Below the pieces are notes generated by a model that was not told the origin of the DNA, ran no database searches, and was given only the letters and a program-made list of their open reading frames with translations. A DNA stretch of 64,000 nucleotides from Panax quinquefolius (taxonomy: Eukaryota > Streptophyta > Magnoliopsida > Apiales > Araliaceae), in contig CM035161.1 in NCBI GenBank assembly GCA_020205615.1, forward strand, positions 124,001 through 188,000, read 5' to 3'. The translations under genes were made by a program, and so were the position numbers. Positions 12,122 to 24,382 of the stretch are shown here, piece by piece (position 1 is the stretch's first letter; every line of letters starts with the position of its first letter).

Positions 12122-14736
12122 TGTGACACCCCCAAAATAGGTATACATCACCCATTCTGAGTTGTCAATACATGGTACAGAAACAACTACAACTTTATTA
12201 TTACAACAATAAAACTGTGAGTTTGAATACAAATATTATCTTCTAGACAATATCTATACTCAAATAAATCTTCATCACATTTATTGAAACATTATTTTAC
12301 AAAAAGGTGAGGACTACTAAACAACTCTCTAGAACCTTCATTCCATACCCCAGGCTAAATACTTTCGCTTATATATTCTCCCCTCTTGAGAAGAAAAATG
12401 GAACAAAAAGGAAAAGGGTGAGCTCAACTAGCCCAATAAAGAATATTATGACTAAGATAATATACAACAAATTATCATTAGTCTTCAACAGGAAAAAAAT
12501 CTAATAGAATACAATAGACAACAAGTTTTAAATCAATATTCGCAATGAAATAATAATTCATTAGAAGAGTTAAGTAGAGAATGCAAACTACTATCTTCTA
12601 TGTATGAATTTAAAAGTTCATCGCTCTATCTTTTATCCTGTAACATCAATCAATATATATCCGGAATCAAATATTCATCTTTGCTACAAGCCAAAGAAGA
12701 TATTCATCGATTAGTCATGTTCATCTAAACACATGTTCATCTTTGCACTACTACGAAAGATATTCATCAAAATCATTCATCTTTGCACTACTGAAGCTAA
12801 AGATATTCAATAATATCATCATTTAAGATCGAGGATGATGAAAATATTTTTAAAGAAACGAATCCAGGTGAAACAAAATGACAAGGATTAAGGATTAAGG
12901 ATTCAGTACTTTGTTTTATCCATGTCCAAAAATACCTCAAAAATAATTATAGTGGTGTAAAATTCAAGAATGATCAAAACATGGATAAAATCAAATCTAG
13001 TATCCAAAATACATATTTTGGACGAAAAGGGAAATTTTTATTTTTTTGATGAATAGTGTCGTGATTCGTGAATAATTATCGATATCGTGAATAAAGTAAT
13101 ATAATCGTGAATAGTAACTCAGACACCAAAAGTTCTAAATTTGATTAAAAGTTTAGATCAATACTTGGCATAATGATATTAGAATAAATAATATCATTAA
13201 AAAAATAATATCCTTACCTCACAAAGATAGTACTTCTAGTTGAAACACCGATATAAAGCATGACTTGAACTTGCAGACCGTATATAGCAATACTCAAAAT
13301 ATACTCAAAATACTCACAAGAATAAACTCGATAATATAGAGAGAAAACTTTCAGTTTCGGTGTGATTTTCAATTCTAACCTAAGCACCGTATTTATAGGA
13401 AAATTCTTAAACAAAGTAGAAAATTTAATATAATATTAATATATATAAAATTTTTCCTACGCACACTCTTATAAACTGAAATCAGCTCATTTCAACAACC
13501 AACCAAGCCCACCAAACATATCAAAATGTTTTTCTAATTTAAATTATTTTAAACTTCCAAAAATCAATTATTTGAAGCTTGAACTTCAATAATTCATAAT
13601 AAATAGCCCTTTTGTCGGAAAAATTCAAAACTTCGCGTGTTTTTATAGGAAATTCAATTCTCTACAACTTTGCGGAAGAAAGTTTTTCCAAATTCCAAAC
13701 AAAAATTGACCGAAATCCACAAACCAGGCGATTTTACAGTATAATCAAATTTCGATTAATAAATGGGGTCCACCGACATGTTTAACATGTTTTAAACATT
13801 TATTGCAACAAAAATACTTTTCCTCCTCGTATACTCATATATCCCACATTCGTTGTAAAATATCACAATTATTATATTATTAAAATATAATAATATATTT
13901 AAATGAATTATTTTATCGAGAAAAAATAAAATTTCAATTTTCAACAATTGTCACATTAAAAATTTTCTCCATCTATATCCATATAAAATCAATATTTTCC
14001 TCATCATATGAATCAATAATTAATTATTCACAAATAATATTACGTAATCACAATATTGACAACCGGCGGTTCCTGGAGGAAAGAGGGCTTTCCAATAAGA
14101 ATTTCTCTTCTTTCTTGCGCAGAATTAGGTGACCAAACCTCTCCTTAGATGTAACTTTCTAGACATTGCCAATAATGTTATCTAATAATATTATTCGAGA
14201 TAATATGAATTATTACTTCGATAATGAAAAATCTTTGTGTAATGACAATTATTGAAACAATGAAAGAATATAAAATATCAATGCGATAATTATTAAAAAA
14301 TAAAATAAAATCTTTGAGCAATAATTATCGTAACCATTATTGAGTAGTGCTTTCTTACGTAAGAATCAATAATTGGTGCAATACCATGTATCTTCTGTTT
14401 TTAACCAATAAGTATTTTAACAAGATTATTAGCAGTATAACTTCGCTCAGTTATTTTTAAACAACTTATATTTGTCGCTTTCTTCATGCAATCGCTTTTT
14501 GTTATGGGCCCATTAAAAATTTTGCTGTAGTATTTAATATTCCCCGACAAAGAGAATATTCCACGACCAAACGAATATTCCCCAAATAACAATGAATATT
14601 TTATAACCACTTGCTTATTTTGAAATATTTAAGTATTTTACCCATAACTATCCACATTAATCAAATCAACCCTTACTATTTTAAAATAATAAATAGAAAA
14701 AATTAAATTTTATTAATAATAAGTTGGGGTCTTACA
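12122..14736 (-). mobile_element. Solo gypsy LTR S1
   Basis: A single 2,615-bp LTR in minus orientation (TGTGACACCCCCAAAATAGG ... GGGGTCTTACA) with no internal region. It is flanked by a perfect 5-bp duplication ATTGA (12117-12121 and 14737-14741). It is close in structure to the LTRs of element A, including TATA box and short tandem segments. A solo LTR is the usual product of recombination between the two LTRs of one element. Confidence 0.92.
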
Positions 14737-14816
14737 ATTGAGCACTCGTAATGGCCTCTTTATAGGAGATAGGATCATTAATCTTACTTGAATCATAGTC
14801 GATCTCATTAAGATAA
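14737..14816 (-). pseudogene. copia pol linker piece between S1 and element B
   Basis: About 80 bases of copia sequence whose minus-strand reading LNEIDYDSSKINDPISYKEA connects FDDFITY at 27176-27200 with STQWLEAINDD at 12121. It shows that both flanking gypsy insertions hit the same copia element. Confidence 0.85.
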
Positions 14817-17171
14817 TGTGGCGCCCCAAAATAGGTATACATTACCTATTACGAGTTTATCAAATACATGATGCGAAACAACTACAACTTTATTATTACA
14901 ACAAGAAAGCTGAGTTTGAATACAAATATTATCTTACAGATAATATCTATACTCAAATAAATCCTCATCACATTTATTGATACATTATTTTACAAAATTG
15001 GTGAGGACTACTAAACAATCCTTTCTAAAACCTTCATTCCATACCCAGGCTGCGTACTCGATATATTCTCGCCTCCTGAGAAAAATGGAACAAAAAGGAA
15101 AAGGGTGAGCTCAACTAGCTTTCGATAAAAGAATATTATGACTAAGATAATATCTGACAAATTATCGTTAGTCTTCAAACAGGAAAAATATAATAGAATA
15201 CAATAGACAACAAATTTTAAATCAATATTAGCAGTGAAATAATAATCCAAAATACCTCAAAATATAATCATAGTGGTGTAAAATTCAAGAATGATCAAAA
15301 CATGGATACAATCGAGTTAGTATCCGAATAGATGTTTTTAGACGAAAGAAGAAATTTTATTTTTCTATGAATAATCACAGATATCGTGAATAGTCTTGAG
15401 TATCGTGAATAAGTAACTCACACACAAAAGATAGAAATTCCACAAAAACATCTTCACGCTTCATGAATAGTACTTTGAATAGTAACTCGTGAATAAGAAC
15501 TTCATGAATAGTAACTTCGTGAATAGTAACTCATGAATAATAACTCATGAATAGTAACCCCGATATGAAAAAGTTCCAAATTTGATAAAAATTTCGGATC
15601 AACATTTCAAAGATAATGATATTGAAGAAATAATATCATTTGAGAAGAAAATAACATCCCTTACCTCGAAAGATCGATCTTTAAATTTGAAACAGGATAT
15701 AGGCTATGACTTGGACTTGCACCGTATAGCAATACTCAAAGTATACTCAAAATACTCACAAGAATACGCTCGATAATATAGAGAGAGAAACTTGAGCTTT
15801 AAAGTGTGATTTTCAATTCTAACCTAAGCACCTATTTATAGGAAATTGCTTGAACACCAAAAGAAAAAATTTAATATATTAATAATATTATTTTCCCACA
15901 TCTTCCTCCACGCACATCATTAAAATTAACCACTAACACATGTCCCATAAGTGACAAAAAACGTTTTTCATGCAAAACTTACTTAAAACTCCATAAAATG
16001 ATAATCAATTAATCCTAACTTCAATAATTCATAATAAATAGCCCTTTCATCGGAAAATTCAATCTCACGAGTTTTTATAGGAATTTCAATTCTCTACAAC
16101 TTTGCAGAAGAAGTTTTCCAAATTCCAAATAGAAATTGGCCAAAATCCACAAACGAGGCGATTTTACGGTATAATCAAATTTCAAATAATAAATGGGGTC
16201 CAATGACATGTTTAACATGTTTTAAACATTTATTGCAACAAAAATACTCTTCCTCCTCGTATACTCATATATCCCACATTCGTTTGTAAAAATATCACCG
16301 ATTAATATATTATTAAAATAATATATTTAAATGAATTATTTTATCGTAAAAAGATAAAATATTAATTTTCAACAATTGTCATTTTAAAAATTTTCTCCAT
16401 CTATATCCACATAAAATCAATATTTTCCTCATCATATAAATCAATAATTAATTATTCACAAATAATATTACGGAATCACAATATTGATGACCGTGCGGTT
16501 CTGGAGAGAGAGGGGGCTTTCAATAAGAATTTCTTAACTTCTTGGGCAATTGATTAGGTAATAGAACCTCTCCTTAAACGAACTTTCTAGACATTGCCAA
16601 TAATGTTATCTAATAATATTATTCGATAATATGAATTATTAACTTCGATAATGAAAGATACTTGTGTAATGATTATTATCAAACAACAAAGAATATAAAA
16701 TATCAACGCAAAGAATTATTAACTCAATAAAATCTTGAGCGATGAATTACAGTAACCATTATTGAGTAAAGTGCCTTCACGTAAGAATCAATAATTGGTG
16801 CAATCTGGTGTCTTCTTTCAACAACGCCAGATTAGTGTGTTTTAACCACCGGGTATTCCAACAATGATAATTGTAATAACTACGCCAGTTATTTAAAAAC
16901 AACTTATATTTGTCGTTTTCTTCATCCAATCGCTTTCCGTTATGGGGCCCACATGGTTGCGCCTGTCGTACGAATATTCCCAAGACGATCTGAATATTCC
17001 ACGACCAAACGAATATTCCCCAACGATAATGAATATTTTATAACCACTTTAACTTTTTTGAAATATTTGCGTATTTAACTCTTAACTATCCACATTAATC
17101 AAATCAACCCTTACTATTTCAAAATAATAAATAAAGAAAATTCCTTTTATTTAAAAATTTGGGGTCTTACA
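14817..17171 (-). repeat. 3' LTR of gypsy element B (internally deleted)
   Basis: Starts TGTGGCGCCCCAAAATAGG and ends GGGGTCTTACA. At 2,355 bp it is about 440 bp shorter than the partner LTR. The alignment jumps at about 15250, where AATAATAAT runs directly into AAAATACCTC, skipping the region present at about 24806-25230 in the other LTR. It contains a short tandem run of GAATAGTAACTC-type units at about 15465-15560. Confidence 0.88.
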
Positions 17172-17186
17172 ACCTCCCTCCTTATG
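17172..17186 (-). other. Polypurine tract of element B
   Basis: ACCTCCCTCCTTATG on the plus strand is the reverse of the purine tract in element A and abuts the left LTR. Confidence 0.8.
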
Positions 17187-18640
17187 AAATTTCGTCTCGA
17201 AATTGACGTCACGTACTGGTGTTTGAAAAGGTGAGGATACCTCGCTTTCATTTCCGTTTCCAATTCTCGGTCATTTCCTCTATAGCATGATTCCTCCACA
17301 AAACTTTAACTTGTGGTATGACCTTTCTTGCGTGGGACATGCTCCTTCCTATTCAAGATCTTGACAAAACCTCCTCATACGTTAAGTCTTGACTTCTCGT
17401 CCTGCTCTAACTTCAATAACGTGGTTTGGTTCTTTCACATATTTACTGAAGTCGGATATGTGAAACACATTATGAACACGAGACATACTTTCGAGGTAAC
17501 GCAAGTCTATAGGCTACATTTCCTACTTCGGTCGAGAATTTGAAATGGACCAATAAATCGTGGATTGAGCTTTCCTCTCTTCCCAAATCTTGTAACTCCC
17601 TTCCATGGAGCAACTCATGACAATACACGATCCCTACATTAAATTCCACGTCCTTTCGATGAAGATCCGCATAACTCTTTTGTCGATCTTGTGCCGTTTG
17701 TATCGTTGTCCGAATCATTTAGATCTTTTCAGTGTAGTCATACGTATCTTAACTTTCGGGTCCCAACAATGTTCTTCACCCACCTCATCCCAACATATTG
17801 GAGAACGACATTTTAAATCCATATAATGCTTCAAATGGAGCCACACCTATACTTGCTCGATAAGCTGTTGTTGTAGGAGAATTCCACCAATGGTAAATAC
17901 TTATCCCAACTACCTTGAAGTCTAGGACACAGTCTTAATAGATCTTGAAGAGTTTGAATAGTCCTCTCTCGATTGTCCAGTCTGGTTTGGGGATAGTATG
18001 CGAACTAAATCGCAAATCCGTGCCCTATAGCTTTTTGCAAGCTAACCCAAAATCTTGAAGTGAATCTTGGGTCACGATCCGAAACTATGGATACAGGCAT
18101 GCCATGCAACCTCACAATCTCATTCACGTCATATACTAGCAAGACGTTCAAGGGAATAAGTCTCCGTGTCGGCAAGAAATGAAGCGGAGACTTGGTTAAT
18201 CTATCAACAATAACCCAAATAGCATTGATGCCTTGAGAAACCGTAGGAAGACCCGTAATGAAATCCATAGTAATGTGTTCCCACTTCCATTCCTAATCTC
18301 AAGTGGTTGCAACGGACCCTTAGGTACAAGATGCTCCGCTTTTACGCGTTAGCGAGTTAAACACATCGAGATAAACTTTGCAATCTCTTTTTCATATTGT
18401 TCCACCAAAATGTATGTCAAGATCACGATACATTTTAGTACTTCCGGATGGATTGCAAATGGCGTATTGTGTGCCTCCATCATAATCTTGTACTTCAAAT
18501 CGAGTCGTTAGAACACAAAGTCTAGAGTGGACTCAAGTATTCCTTCTTCATCAATTCTCGCTCGGAATAGCTCCTTCTTGTACTTTCTTCTTCATACGCA
18601 TCATTTCGGCCCGGTGGCTTGAGCGACCTTAACTTTTTCT
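17187..18640 (-). pseudogene. integrase and C-terminal region of element B
   Basis: The best-preserved core, 18268-18005, reads [20 protein letters not shown], then [11 protein letters not shown] and [12 protein letters not shown], which includes the first two catalytic aspartates. Downstream pieces (17718-17470) correspond to the post-core domain with AQDRQKSYADLHRKDVEF and NVAYRLALPRKY. The zinc-binding N-terminus is scattered over 18300-18600. Several frameshifts are present. Confidence 0.78.
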
Positions 18641-19000
18641 ATTAAAGTTGGCTCTGTCGATATCTTGACATCATCGCACTCGTTCCGCGATATGATCTTC
18701 TACTCAATGCGTTAGCTACCACGTTCACTTTACGGGATGGTATTGAATAGTGTGGTCGTAGTCTTTCAATAGCTCGAGCCAACGTCATTTGCTTGCGTGT
18801 TGAGTTCTTTTTGAGTGAAGAAATATTTAAGGCTTTTATGGTGCAATATATCTCCACTTTCTCCCCATATAGATAAGTGCCTCCATATCTTTAAGCGGCA
18901 ACGCATTTGCCGCTTGACTCTAGATCATGAGTAGGATAATTCCTCTCATACTCTTTAAGTTGTCATGAGGCATGTGCTTTGACTTTCCCACGTTGCATGA
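18641..19000 (-). pseudogene. RNase H of element B
   Basis: Minus-strand pieces match the RNase H of element A (ALSRRSYRG near 18690, [15 protein letters not shown] as a frameshifted SDHKSLKYF block, LYGEKV near 18860). The region shows more indels than the same domain in element A. Confidence 0.7.
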
Positions 19001-19430
19001 GAACACATCCTAACCCTTTGCACAAGCATCATTGTAGATAACAAATCCATCCGAACCGATGGTATTGTTGTAAGCAGTGTCGAAATAAGTCTCTCTTAAG
19101 CTCTTGGAAACTTTTCTCGCATTCTTCGCTCCAAACGAATTTTGTATCCTTCCGAGTTATTTGAGTTAATGGAGTAGCGATTCGAGAAAATCCTTCCACG
19201 AATCTCCGATAATAACCAAATTTAAGCCCAAAAGCTACTACGTCTTGATCACCGACTTCGGCTTCTCCCAACTTTGTATTGCTTGAATCTTGGCGGATCA
19301 ACAGATACTCCATGTTTCGACACCACGTGCCCAAGGAATGCTTCTTCCTCGAGCGAACTCGCATTTCTTCAATTTGGCATATAGTTGGTTTTCACGAAGC
19401 CTTTGGAGATGTCGACTTCAAATAGTGCTT
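19001..19430 (-). pseudogene. reverse transcriptase, C-terminal part, of element B
   Basis: The stretch 19364-19029 holds [20 protein letters not shown] and ITRKDTKFVWSEECEKSFQE, the connection between RT and RNase H. It ends at 19430, where solo LTR S2 interrupts. The N-terminal RT part resumes at 21863. Confidence 0.8.
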
Positions 19431-21862
19431 CAGAAGTCCCCGCTTTTATAAATAAAGATGAATTTTCTATAAATATTATTTTTGAATATTATGGAATAAT
19501 TTGATATAATGTTATAGTTGTGGGTAATATTTATAAATTTTGCAAAAGTATACAAGTGGTTATATTATATTCGATTGGTGGGGAATATTAGGTTTAGCGA
19601 GAATATTCGTACATAACTACTCGATCATTGGTGGACCCCACAATGTAATTATTATTTGGATTGAGAAAAAGACAAAAATATTTTATTGAAATAACGGCGG
19701 AAGTTTTACCGTAGTTCTTGTTGAACTACTCAGTAGTAAAAAATACGATGTAATGTGTGGTTGCATAAGTAGACACACGGTATTGATTATCGATCTTTAT
19801 GTGAGAAGTCACTTTCGATTTGATTCCATTATCATCGATTAATAATATGAATTATTATAAGCGATAATGACGTTTTATTTTATTCAAACATCTTTTATAT
19901 AAAATAGAATACTTTATTAAAGTTATTCTATAAATAGAATATATTATATTTTATTATGCATAGTATTGCATAGTGTTTTGCATAGTGTTTTTGCGTAGTA
20001 TTGCGTAGTGTTTGCATAGTAAAATGTTTTTATATAAATAGAATATATTATATTTTATTTAAAAGATTTTTCTTTAAATATGGACCATCGATTAAAGTAA
20101 ATCAATCTGCACCAGTTCATGGATTAATTCTACGCATTCCATTTTCCTATAAATAAGCTCATTCCTTCATTATTTTCTTACTTAATTCATTGAAACTCTG
20201 TAGAGAGAAATTATAGAGAGAAGCTATAGAGAAAAGTTATAGAAAGAAGAAAGAGTATTCTACTACTTCACTACTTCTATATTCAGGTTCTTTTACGGTG
20301 AGGGTGTTATTCTTTCTTCTTGAAGAGAACTTCATTATTCCATTCACTATTATTCTGTTGGAATAACTTTTGTAAAAGTGGCATACCTATATACATAACT
20401 TTGTATATCTGGCGTACCCTATACTTGGTGAAATTCTTATGTTATTCCATTGCTTATTATTCGCTTGGAATAACTTTGTATCTGTGATTTACCTATACTT
20501 GGTGACATTCTTCATTATTACATTGGAACATCACATACATGTGTTTTACACCCGGACTGGTTAAAATCTTTATTATTATACATTGGAACATCCATGCATG
20601 TGTTTTACACCGGACTGGTTAAAATCTTTATCATTCTGTTTGAATATCCTATCTCATGTGTTTTACACCGGATCCGGTTCCATCTTTATTATTCTCGTTG
20701 GAACATCACATGCCGGTGTGAATTTCACCGACTTTGGTTCCGTTATTATTATTCTGCTGAATAACTTGTCATCTTGATACCGCATTCATGGTGATTTCTT
20801 TTGTTATTCCATTCTTTATTATACCCAAATGTTTAAAACTATGACTTCTATACTCCATGAAATTAGTAGAATATCCTTGATATTTCGTTTCATCCAAAGA
20901 TCTTTTCATGGAAATATTTTTACGATCATTCTTGAATTTTTCTCTACAAAGCGATGATCGTGTTGACAATTTGGACGTTAATAAATCTCGGATAAAATAA
21001 TTCTTGAACTTGTTTTATTGAATTCTTATATCATTGTCATCATCCTCATGTTTATATTTTTTTTAAAGTCATTTGTGGCTTTTGTAGAGCATGGATGGAC
21101 TTGGTATGATTATGACCGTGGATTATTCTATTGTAATCATGACCGTAATGTTACAAATGATGTGGTAAAAATCCTCAGTGGCCGTAGTGCATTGATGGAT
21201 AGTTGTTGGCATGATCATGACCATTAATGAATACACAACTATTCTTGGCCCGTAGTGCAGGAATAATTGTGATCGTGATACTAAAGAATATCCTTGGCCG
21301 TAGTGCAGGGGTGATTCGATGATGTGGATTATTTATTAAAGCTGAGTCTCAGCTATAACAGTGATGAAAAACCTTTTAAAATCATAAAAGATAGTAGATT
21401 TTATTTTCTACTTGACTCTTTTAATGGATTGCATATTCCGCTGCAGTTAAACTAGTTGTCTATTATATTTTATCAGTTTAACATTGTTGAAGACTATTGA
21501 TAATTTATTCTGCATTATCTTAGTCATAATATTTCTTACTGGGCTAGTTGAGCTCACCCTTTCTTTCACTTATTCTCTTGAAAATGAGAATATAAATTGG
21601 AGACGAAGTCGGAAGCGAGTGATGGTCCCGAAGATAGCATTAGTAGTCCTCACTATTACGTGAAATAGTGTGATAATAATTATAATGAGGACTTTTTGTT
21701 TGAGTTTGTATAATATCTAGTAGAGCGATATTTGTATTTAAACTCACGATTTTTGTCGTATTGTACCTGACAATACTATGTTAATAAGTTGTATTTAAAT
21801 TTACGTACCATGTAAGTGGCGACCCAAGATGGGTGATGTATACCTAATTTTGGGGCGTCACA
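19431..21862 (+). mobile_element. Solo gypsy LTR S2, diverged subfamily, nested inside element B
   Basis: About 2.43 kb in plus orientation. Its start CAGAAGTCCCCGCTTTTATA and its end TTTTGGGGCGTCACA resemble the group's LTR ends, but the interior differs from A, B, S1 and S3. It has a CCTATAAATAAGC-type TATA segment near 20150 and its own tandem motifs (TGTTTTACACCGGAC units at about 20540-20720, TTGGCCGTAGTGCA units at about 21240-21310). Element B RT sequence lies on both sides (ATAGTGCTT before, GTCTTCATAATC after). No exact target duplication is evident and the start may have lost its TG. Confidence 0.8.
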
Positions 21863-22600
21863 GTCTTCATAATCTTCACGGCTTTTGGAATATATGAGGA
21901 TGTCATCAATAAAGACAACAACGAATTGATCCAAATATTCCTTGAATTCTCGGTTCATCATATCCATGAAAGTCATGAGGAGCATTAGTTAGTCCGAAAA
22001 GACATGACTAAGAATTCATAATGCCCATACCGAGGGTTACGAAGGCGATGCTTGGAATATCCTCGATTCTAATCTTCAAATTTGATGATATCGAGCGAAG
22101 ATCGATTTTTTGAAAAGATTGTGCCCTTGCGATTGGTCAAACAAGTCATCAATACGAGGTGAGGATACCTATTCTTGATGGTGACATGGTTCAATTCCCG
22201 ATAGTCAATACTGAAAGTCGCATACTCCGTCTTTCTTCTTTACAAATAAAACAGAGCACCCCGAGGAGATCTACTGGACCGAATGAAACCGATGTCCAAC
22301 AATTCCTGTAGTTGGACCTTTAACTCCCGAAGTTCAATAGGAGCCATTCGATATGGGGTTTAGAAATGGGCTTTGTACCAAGTTCAAGATCAATAAAGAA
22401 TTCAACTTCACGCTACGGGGTAGTGATCGGGAAGTTCTTCTGAAATCGTCGGAAAATCAATAACAACAGGAATATTATTCAAATTTGACGTGTCTTTATT
22501 CAAATCCATAACATGGGCTAAGAAAGCTTGACATCCGCTTTTTAATAAACGAATAGCTTTATGATTAGATATGACGTTGATCGATTTTAATGGTTTAGTT
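21863..22600 (-). pseudogene. reverse transcriptase, N-terminal part, of element B
   Basis: Minus-strand reading gives [20 protein letters not shown] followed by [14 protein letters not shown], so the catalytic FIDD motif is present next to the S2 insertion. Upstream pieces correspond to the RT start around 22150-22440 in several frames. Confidence 0.8.
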
Positions 22601-23049
22601 GCTTGAATTAAATATAACAGGTTGGTTAGGAATATGAAAACTAACAACCTTACGAAAACAATCAATTTTGGCATGATGAGTAGTTAACCAATCAATCCTA
22701 AAAATCACATCAAAAGCAAGTATCTTTAAAGAGATAAGGTCAATGAGTAAGTAATGGTGCCAACTTGAATCAAACAAGATTTATAAACAGTGGATATGAT
22801 GAAAGTTTCTCCTAACGGAGTTTCCACAGATAGGTCAAAGTCTAATTTCTCCTGAGTCAAGTTTAAGCGTTGAGCACAAGCGGAGAGATAAATGAATGGG
22901 TATACAGAAGTTATCAGTAAGGTATAAACTTCGCAAGAATTTATAAATAGCTTACCCGTGATCACCTCGTTTGGGTTCCTCGCATTTTGACCAATCCTGA
23001 ACAAACGCTTCTTCCAGGAGCAATTGACTTTGACTTTTACTCGGATAGT
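22601..23049 (-). pseudogene. protease region of element B
   Basis: The open stretch 23004-22726 reads GQNARNPNEVITGKLFINSC, then EVYTLL directly followed by unrelated residues. The DSGS active site seen in related elements is lost at this point by an indel. SVETPLGETFI follows, as in element A. Confidence 0.75.
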
Positions 23050-24213
23050 CTTTTTGAGTCACCGTCCCTCGCCGAACTAGGTTTCGCCATCTTGTGACAA
23101 TCTCGAAGCGATATGTCCTTCCTTTCCACAATTATAGCATACCTTGAACTGTTGTAGGGCGGTTTGGTGATATGTCCTCTTTTCGCATTTGTAGCATATA
23201 TGACCGGGTGGTCGTTTCTCCTCCCTTAGAACCGATTCTTCCGCGCAAGACTGGTCGTCTTCATATAAATTAGTTGTTAAATCTCCTCTTTTAAAATCTC
23301 CTCCCACTCGCTTCTTCTATTTTCATGGCCATGATTACCACGAGAGTAGTTCTTAGTTTTCGTCCGTCTGCTTTTCTTTCTCATTTGGTTATCATTATTA
23401 CGCTGATCGCTATCTCCGTACGATCCTGGTTATGGTCCTCAGTTGGCCGTACTTCGTTATCTCGCTTTAATAATTGAGCCTGCATTTATAACATCCCTGA
23501 ATAAAGAGAAATTTATGAGAAATGAGATCTCTTGGCGTATCGGGGTTTCAAACCTCTAAAAACATCCGCGTCATCGTTCCTCATTCTCCACCAAATGAGG
23601 TCTGAAAACCGGATAACTCTTGCAAACTTTGCCTCGTCTTTGAGACACCGTCGTGTTGTTTTGTTCCAATCGATGAACTCCACTTCCTTCATATAATGCG
23701 AACACTTTCGGGAAAGTATTTGTCATTAAATAGCTCTGAAACGTCTCCCAGAGACATCTTGAGTGTGGGCTTTGGATGGAGTGCTTTCACGAGACTCCCA
23801 CCGATGATGCGCCTCACCACGGAACATAAAGGTGGCGAATGGAACCTTCATTCTCCGTGCCCCAAGACATCGAATATCTTGGTAATTTGCTTGACCCATG
23901 TTTCCGCCGCATGATCGGATCTCGCTTTCCCTTAAATTCAGGTGGTCCCAACTCTTTGAATCGCTTGCCATTTTGACAACCCGTGAATTGCTATCATTTC
24001 TCCTCAGATTTTGAACACGAGTTTCTAAAATGTCGATTTTGCGTGAACTGCGAAAAACTTCTAAACATCCCTCGTTCATCATCTCGCTCAATGGTGTTGT
24101 TCACGGAGGAACATTGCCGGACTGTTGCGTTCTCCTCGTTGGTGAGTACAGAGCATCTCCACGGTCTCATTTCCATTGTTAATATTCTCGATTGACATTC
24201 TCAATCATGTCAT
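23050..24213 (-). pseudogene. gag of gypsy element B
   Basis: The likely start is the ATG whose complement is 24211-24213, matching the gag start of element A. Pieces at 24091-23726 include ESRESTPSKAHTQD and the EVFRSSRKIDILETRVQNLR segment. The zinc-knuckle region 23307-23077 has CYKCEKRTYH (degenerate) and CYNCGKEGHIAS followed by RL instead of the final RDC, so neither knuckle is complete. Confidence 0.75.
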
Positions 24214-24363
24214 AAAACAAGGGTTAATTAAGAAATCAATATATCACATAATATCCTATATATTGACCAACTAACAAATAAGCTTAGGTAGGACACACTT
24301 TAGCGAAGGATTTACTCGTCTCTCCCTCCTGATTCTATTCCCCATCTCCGCCAGAGATCATAT

Positions 24364-24380
24364 CCCTAGCTACGATACCA
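24364..24380 (-). other. Primer binding site of element B
   Basis: CCCTAGCTACGATACCA is the complement of a TGGTATCGTAGC-type site, two bases from the LTR edge. It is the same initiator-methionine tRNA type as in element A. Confidence 0.8.
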
Positions 24381-24382
24381 AT

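Noticed and set aside
13214..14610. Several short ORFs in 12.3-15.2 kb
   Set aside because: All lie inside LTR sequence and are not conserved as frames between LTR copies.
15465..15560. CRISPR-like short repeats
   Set aside because: Direct tandem minirepeats with no unique spacers, inside a plant LTR. The same run occurs in other LTR copies.
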